Source of the DNA: SGZJ01 sp949372955
GTDB lineage: Bacteria; Bacteroidota; Bacteroidia; Flavobacteriales; Flavobacteriaceae
NCBI GenBank assembly: GCA_949372955.1
Contig: CASIAX010000026.1
Coordinates: 13,358-77,357, forward strand
DNA length: 64,000 nucleotides
Direction: 5' to 3'
Shown here: positions 59,175 through 64,000 of the stretch, piece after piece
Numbering within the stretch: position 1 is the first letter of the stretch
Layout of the letters: the number at the start of each line of letters is the position of its first letter
Program-made: the position numbers and the translations under genes
The notes under the pieces: generated by a model
Seen by the model: the letters and a program-made list of their open reading frames with translations, nothing else
Database searches by the model: none
Told to the model about the DNA's origin: nothing

Positions 59175-60776
59175 ATGGCTAGCGGAAAGGAAACTCCAAG
59201 ACAAAAAATGATCAATTTGATGTATCTAGTATTTATTGCAATGCTAGCTCTAAATATGTCAAAAGAAGTTTTAACAGCATTTGGTCTTATGAACGAGCAA
59301 GTTGTTGAGTCAAATTTGAATGCAACAGAAAGAAATAATAAATTTAAACAAGGATTAGACGAAAAGGCTAGTGAGCAACCTGGAAAATACCTATCGTTAA
59401 AAAATAAAGCTGACTCTATTTCAGATCTTGCTAATGATTTATATAACCACTTAGAATCTATCAAAACCTCTGCTTTAGAGAATTCTAAATTAGAAGATGT
59501 AACTGACTACGAGGTTATGGATAAGGCAGATGCTATAGACGAAATGTTTTTTGTTGGAAAAATACTAACCCCCGAAGGTGAAGAATTTTTAAATCAAATG
59601 AAAATATTTAGAGAAGGTGTTTCAGATGTTCTAAAAACAAACTTATCTCTTCAAGATATAACTAATGATGTTATTAAGAAATTTTCTACTAATACTATTG
59701 TTGATAGAGAGGGAGTTGTTAGAGATTGGATTGAGTACCATTATATGGGATATCCATTAGTAGCATCCATAACTAAATTTACAATGTTGCAAGCTGATAT
59801 AAAAACTATTGAATCAGAACTTCTTTCTGCAATGCTTCAAGGAAAATTAAAAATAGAAGCCTCTTTAACTAATTTTGATGCTATAGTAGTCCCTGATAAA
59901 ACGGCTTTCTTTTCTGGTGATAATTTTACAGGTAGAATTATCTTAGGGAAAAATGATAAAACATTAAAAGCAGATAAGGTATTAATTAATGGTAAGGAAT
60001 TAGATCAGTCTTCTATGATGACTGGCCAAACTTTACTTGATTTCCCTGCAGGTGCAGTTGGAGAAAGAGAGATTATCGGAGAATTTCAATTTAGAGAAGG
60101 AGATTCTATTATAACAATACCTGTAAAGAGTACTTATGCAGTTGTACCTAAACCAAACTCTGCTACTGTTTCTGCAGATAAGATGAACGTAGTCTATCAA
60201 GGAGTTAGAAACCCTTTTTCTATATCCTTTGCTGGAATCCCAGATAATAAAGTAGACCCATTAGCAACACCTGGCTTAAGAAAAGGTAAGCTTGTAGGTA
60301 AAAAAGAAAGAAAATCAGCAGGAGACTATGAATTAGATTTAAGAAAAATGCCTACTGCCCTTAAAGGTAAAAAAACTATTAATGTTAAAGTAGTTGGAAC
60401 TTTACCAAGTGGAGAAAAAGTAGTTACTACGGTTCCATTTAGAATCAAACCAATACCTTCTCCATTAGGATCTATTGATGGTGAAACAGGCTCTATGTCT
60501 ATGAACAGAGCAGATTTAGCCTCAGCGATTATTGATGCTCAATTTAATGGTTTTGATTTTGATCTACCATTGTCCGTTGACAACTTTAAGATTAACATTC
60601 AAGGAAAAGGTGTTTTTGCGTGTGAAGGTGATGAGTTAAGTGCACAAGCAAAGCAGGCTTTAAGAGGTGCAAGAAGAGGTTCACAGATCACTATAACTGA
60701 TATTGCTCCAAAAGGAAGAGGTACAAGTACTATTATTCCTACTGCTGCACCATTAATTGTAACCCTTAAGAATTAA
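59175..60776 (+). CDS. gldM: Type IX secretion motor protein GldM
   Basis: A 533-residue protein with one N-terminal membrane helix (INLMYLVFIAMLALNM, about 14-29) and a long periplasmic part made of four domains (D1-D4). The N-terminus ASGKETPRQK is characteristic, and Arg9, conserved in the family, is present. Domain-typical segments include FDAIVVPDKTAFFSGDNFTGRIILG (in part), VVYQGVRNPFSISFAG and the C-terminal FKINIQGKGVF. GldM crosses the periplasm to link the GldL motor to the GldK-GldN ring. Confidence 0.96.
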   Translation: MASGKETPRQKMINLMYLVFIAMLALNMSKEVLTAFGLMNEQVVESNLNATERNNKFKQGLDEKASEQPGKYLSLKNKADSISDLANDLYNHLESIKTSALENSKLEDVTDYEVMDKADAIDEMFFVGKILTPEGEEFLNQMKIFREGVSDVLKTNLSLQDITNDVIKKFSTNTIVDREGVVRDWIEYHYMGYPLVASITKFTMLQADIKTIESELLSAMLQGKLKIEASLTNFDAIVVPDKTAFFSGDNFTGRIILGKNDKTLKADKVLINGKELDQSSMMTGQTLLDFPAGAVGEREIIGEFQFREGDSIITIPVKSTYAVVPKPNSATVSADKMNVVYQGVRNPFSISFAGIPDNKVDPLATPGLRKGKLVGKKERKSAGDYELDLRKMPTALKGKKTINVKVVGTLPSGEKVVTTVPFRIKPIPSPLGSIDGETGSMSMNRADLASAIIDAQFNGFDFDLPLSVDNFKINIQGKGVFACEGDELSAQAKQALRGARRGSQITITDIAPKGRGTSTIIPTAAPLIVTLKN

Positions 60777-60780
60777 TTAT

Positions 60781-61833
60781 ATGTCACTACATAAAAAAGT
60801 CATATTCGTTTTTTCATTATTTATTGGTTTAAACTTTACGTTTAGTCAGAGTAATCTGTTGAATGCTAAAAACCCAGAAGATATTGGAGTTAAAACATTA
60901 AGCCAATTAGATTTAGATGATGAATCTGTTTTAGAGTATGGTTATATAGATGATAAAGATGTACTTTTTTCTAGAACAGTCTGGGAAATCGTTGATTTAA
61001 GTGAGAGAGTTAATTTCCCATATTTATATCCAACGGATACTACATTGGTTGGTAAAGAAAGAAGACCACTTATATGGTACTTGATCAAAGGAATAAAAGA
61101 AGGAAAGATATCTAGAATATTTGATGATGGTAAATTTAATTTTGAAGTAGATTCTTCAAGTGTATTTAAGAAATTAACCGATACAGTTATCAAAAGAAGG
61201 GGTATCAATAAGATGAATGATTTTGGTGGATACAGAGACTTTGCTCTTTTTAATGATGTCGACTTTGGCGAGTTTACTTATGTAGATGAAGATTCTTTAA
61301 AGGAAACGAATGCACCATTATACAACTCATATTTAAAATTTAGAAAAGCTGCTGTTCTACCTTATTTAACTAAGGGAAGAGATTATGAGATTAATAATTT
61401 TTCTTATGATATGGTAACTCAATATTTAATTAAAGGAGTTTGGTATTTTGATAAGATACAAAGTGATTTACGATACAGACCTTTAGCCATTGCCCCAGTT
61501 ACAAAGCAAGTCGCTAATATGGAATTAGATAACAACGCATTCTATGAAGAGGATATTGAGAAGGTTCCAATGTTTTGGGTCTACTATCCGGATGTAAGAA
61601 ATGTATTAAAAAACGCTTACGTTTTTAGTAACTCAAATAGTGCTGTAAGAAAATCTTTTGATGAATTAATTAATTCTCGCAGATTTAATGCCGTTATATA
61701 TTTAGAAGAAAATATGCAAGAGGATAGAGAGATTAAGGAATATATTTCTAAAAACTCTTTCATGCAATTATTAGAATCAGAAAGAATTAAGGAAAAAATC
61801 AGAAACTTCGAACATGATATGTGGAGTTGGTAA
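60781..61833 (+). CDS. gldN: Type IX secretion / gliding protein GldN
   Basis: A 350-residue periplasmic protein with a signal peptide (MSLHKKVIFVFSLFIGLNFTFSQ). GldN forms the ring with GldK. Family-typical segments are FSRTVWEIVDLSERVNFPYLYP, MNDFGGYRDFALFNDV, YLIKGVWYFDKIQSDLRYRPLAIAP (in part) and the C-terminal ERIKEKIRNFEHDMWSW. It is last in the block and is followed after a short gap by a strong terminator, so the operon ends here. Confidence 0.95.
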   Translation: MSLHKKVIFVFSLFIGLNFTFSQSNLLNAKNPEDIGVKTLSQLDLDDESVLEYGYIDDKDVLFSRTVWEIVDLSERVNFPYLYPTDTTLVGKERRPLIWYLIKGIKEGKISRIFDDGKFNFEVDSSSVFKKLTDTVIKRRGINKMNDFGGYRDFALFNDVDFGEFTYVDEDSLKETNAPLYNSYLKFRKAAVLPYLTKGRDYEINNFSYDMVTQYLIKGVWYFDKIQSDLRYRPLAIAPVTKQVANMELDNNAFYEEDIEKVPMFWVYYPDVRNVLKNAYVFSNSNSAVRKSFDELINSRRFNAVIYLEENMQEDREIKEYISKNSFMQLLESERIKEKIRNFEHDMWSW

Positions 61834-61850
61834 AAATTATATAATTTTTT

Positions 61851-61886
61851 AAAAAAAACGCTTATAGTAGTATAAGCGTTTTTTTT
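61851..61886 (+). terminator. Terminator of the gldKLMN transcript
   Basis: AACGCTTATA (61857-61866) pairs perfectly with TATAAGCGTT (61871-61880) around a GTAG loop. It is preceded by A residues and followed by a T tract to 61886. Confidence 0.88.
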
Positions 61887-61920
61887 ATACCTATATATCA
61901 ATAGGACTAACTATTTACAC

Positions 61921-61928
61921 TATTTTTG
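61921..61928 (+). promoter_or_regulatory. Promoter of the ABC-F gene
   Basis: TATTTTTG is an exact match to TAnnTTTG, 22 bases before the ATG at 61951 and 34 bases after the gldN terminator. Confidence 0.55.
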
Positions 61929-61950
61929 CATCTTAATTTTGTAATGACCT

Positions 61951-63858
61951 ATGTTAAATATTCATAAAGCTTCGATTTTTTTTCAAGGTGAACCTCTTTT
62001 TAGCGATATTACTTTTAGACTCGGTAATGGAGACAGAGTAGGACTAATCGGAAAAAATGGGGCGGGAAAATCTACATTATTAAAAGTTATTTCTGGGGAA
62101 ATCGATACTCAGTCTGGTCAAATTGCCAAAGAAAAAGAAGTTAACATTGGATTTTTAAAACAAGATATTGACTTCGAATTTGGTAGAACTGTATTAGAAG
62201 AATCCTATTTAGCCTTCTCTGAAATAATATCTATTGAAAAACAACTTTCCTATATTAATACACAATTAGCAGAGAGAACTGATTATGAATCTACCCAATA
62301 TAGCCAGTTGATCGTAGATCTAAATGACTTACAACACAAGTACGAGATTATAGGAGGATATAGTTATCAAGGAACTACAGAAAAAATTCTTCAAGGTCTG
62401 GGTTTTTTACGTTCTGATTTTACTAAGCTAACAGATACTTTTTCTGGGGGATGGAGAATGAGAATTGAACTTGCTAAGTTACTTTTGCAAAATAATGATA
62501 TTCTTCTTTTAGATGAGCCTACTAATCATTTGGATATTGAAGCTATCATTTGGTTAGAGAACTTTTTAAAGAGCTATGCTGGAGCTATAGTTATCGTTTC
62601 TCACGATAAGATGTTCTTAGATAATGTTACCAATAGAACTATTGAAATCTCATTAGGTAAAATATATGATTACCCTAAACCATACACTCAGTATTTGGTC
62701 CTTAGAAATGAAATTAGAACGCAGCAATTAGCTTCTCAGAAAAATCAAGCTAAGCAAATAGCACAAACAGAAAAATTAATTGAAAAATTTAGAGCCAAAG
62801 CTTCTAAAGCTACTATGGCTCAATCCTTAATCAAAAAGCTAGAAAAAGTAGATCGTATTGAGGTAGATAAGGACGATAATAGTGTAATGAAATTAAATTT
62901 CCCTGTTTCTGTCACACCAGGAAAGGTTGTAATTGAAGCTTTAAATGTATCAAAAAATTATGATGAATTAAGTGTTTTGAAAAATATAAGCTTATCTGTT
63001 GATAGAGGTAGTAAAATTGCTTTTGTAGGTCAAAATGGTCAAGGAAAATCTACTCTTGCAAAAATTATTGTTGGAGATATTAAATCTGAAGGAGTTGTTA
63101 AGTTGGGTCATAATGTACAGATTGGATATTTTGCTCAAAACCAAGCTGAGTATCTTGATGGTTCAAAAACTGTATTGGAGACAATGATTGATTCTGCTAA
63201 TGAGAAAAATAGAAGTAAAGTTAGAGATATTCTAGGCTCATTTTTATTCAAAGGAGATGACGCAGATAAGTTTGTGCGAGTTTTATCTGGTGGGGAAAGA
63301 AATAGATTAGCACTAGCTAAACTCCTCTTACAGCCACTTAATGTGCTTATAATGGATGAGCCTACTAATCACCTTGATATAAAATCCAAAAATGTTTTAA
63401 AAGTAGCTTTAAGCAAATTTGAAGGCACTTTATTATTAGTTTCACACGATAGAGATTTTCTGCAAGGTTTAGTTGATAAAGTGTATGAGTTTAAAGATAA
63501 AAAGCTAAATGAATACCTAGGTGATATTGATTATTATTTAGAGGAAAAAAAGCTTGAAAACATGAGAGATGTTGAGTTAAAAACTAAAATTAAAGTTGAA
63601 AAGCCCGTAGATAACAAATTGTCTTATAATAATCAAAAGAAGTTAAAGTCATTAAATAATAAATTATCTAAAGTTGAATCAAGTATTGGAGTGTTTGAAA
63701 GAGAAATTAAAGATTTAGATAGTAAATTAGAGGCAGATTATGATAAGTATGCTAATGAAAAGAATTTTTTCGATATTTATCACTCAAAAAAAAATAATCT
63801 AAATAACTTAATGAAAGATTGGGAGTTAATCCAAAATGATCTAGAAAAATTGAGTTAA
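61951..63858 (+). CDS. ABC-F family ATPase (translation factor type)
   Basis: A 635-residue soluble protein with two ABC domains and no membrane segments, as in ABC-F ribosome-associated ATPases. Domain 1: Walker A GKNGAGKST, signature FSGGWRMRIELAKLL, Walker B LLLDEPTNHLDIEA. The interdomain linker (about 240-300) is charged and helical, as in the P-site tRNA interaction motif. Domain 2: GQNGQGKST, LSGGERNRLALAKLL and IMDEPTNHLDIKS. The C-terminal 90 residues form a Lys/Glu-rich coiled coil like that of Uup. Uup- or EttA-type housekeeping is more likely than antibiotic resistance, but this is not certain. Confidence 0.93.
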   Translation: MLNIHKASIFFQGEPLFSDITFRLGNGDRVGLIGKNGAGKSTLLKVISGEIDTQSGQIAKEKEVNIGFLKQDIDFEFGRTVLEESYLAFSEIISIEKQLSYINTQLAERTDYESTQYSQLIVDLNDLQHKYEIIGGYSYQGTTEKILQGLGFLRSDFTKLTDTFSGGWRMRIELAKLLLQNNDILLLDEPTNHLDIEAIIWLENFLKSYAGAIVIVSHDKMFLDNVTNRTIEISLGKIYDYPKPYTQYLVLRNEIRTQQLASQKNQAKQIAQTEKLIEKFRAKASKATMAQSLIKKLEKVDRIEVDKDDNSVMKLNFPVSVTPGKVVIEALNVSKNYDELSVLKNISLSVDRGSKIAFVGQNGQGKSTLAKIIVGDIKSEGVVKLGHNVQIGYFAQNQAEYLDGSKTVLETMIDSANEKNRSKVRDILGSFLFKGDDADKFVRVLSGGERNRLALAKLLLQPLNVLIMDEPTNHLDIKSKNVLKVALSKFEGTLLLVSHDRDFLQGLVDKVYEFKDKKLNEYLGDIDYYLEEKKLENMRDVELKTKIKVEKPVDNKLSYNNQKKLKSLNNKLSKVESSIGVFEREIKDLDSKLEADYDKYANEKNFFDIYHSKKNNLNNLMKDWELIQNDLEKLS

Positions 63859-63887
63859 TAATATTATAGATGTTTAAGCTTTTATTC

Positions 63888-63917
63888 TTGTATAATTTAA
63901 AAAGCGTTGTATATTTG
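63888..63917 (+). promoter_or_regulatory. Promoter of the initiator tRNA gene
   Basis: TTG (63888-63890) and TATATTTG (63910-63917) are separated by 19 bases. Both agree with the Bacteroidota consensus, and the tRNA starts 10 bases after the -7 box. Confidence 0.7.
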
Positions 63918-63927
63918 TAAACTATAT

Positions 63928-63999
<72 letters not shown>

Positions 64000-64000
64000 C

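Overview
The window is chromosomal DNA from a flavobacterium (phylum Bacteroidota), probably a marine or otherwise streamlined one. It is strongly AT-rich and densely coded. It carries the type IX secretion / gliding genes gldB, gldC and gldKLMN, a cargo-like protein with a type IX C-terminal sorting tail, GLPGLI and TonB-linked outer-membrane proteins, and many promoters of the Bacteroidota form TAnnTTTG. I see no phage, insertion sequence, CRISPR array or rRNA.

Layout. 1-340: 5' part of a leftward gene of unknown function. 423-4101: GLPGLI protein plus outer-membrane barrel. 4443-18373: branched-chain amino acid cluster (ilvD, ilvB, ilvN, ilvC, ilvA, a gapN-like aldehyde dehydrogenase, leuA, leuC, leuD, a second LeuA/citramalate-synthase-like gene, leuB). 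18423-22467: aromatic amino acid operon (pheA, aminotransferase, tyrA, DAHP synthase-chorismate mutase) behind a leader-peptide attenuator. 22522-27620: rsgA, dtd, a MazG-like gene, aroA, queA, rlmN. 27638-29113: small leftward membrane ORF and a sorting-tail protein. 29293-33396: dnaG, nadE, gldB, gldC. 33398-38853: leftward rod-shape operon mreB-mreC-mreD-mrdA-rodA. 38941-41389: purH and an acyltransferase. 41462-44099: TonB receptor plus secreted heavy-metal-domain protein, probably for copper. 44217-46787: large secreted zinc protease. 46898-53130: leftward miaB, sigma-54 activator, lptE, TPR-like protein, secG, groES, groEL. 53341-61833: topA, a degenerate arginase-fold protein, gldKLMN. 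61951-63858: ABC-F ATPase. 63928-63999: initiator tRNA, ending at the window edge.

How it works together. The first third makes Ile/Val/Leu and Phe/Tyr. The ilv/leu genes carry two enzymes (IlvA and the first LeuA) that lack the usual C-terminal allosteric domain, so feedback control probably rests on IlvN and the second LeuA-like enzyme. The Phe/Tyr operon has a textbook attenuator: a 23-codon leader with 11 Phe/Tyr codons, a candidate antiterminator and a strong intrinsic terminator that ends at the base before the pheA start codon. The rest is cell-envelope work (cell shape, LPS export, Sec, type IX secretion), with housekeeping genes between.

The most rewarding things to check are the Phe/Tyr attenuator, the arginase-fold pseudoenzyme beside the type IX genes, the copper-type TonB/HMA pair with paired cysteines in both proteins, and the clean loss of regulatory domains in the branched-chain pathway.
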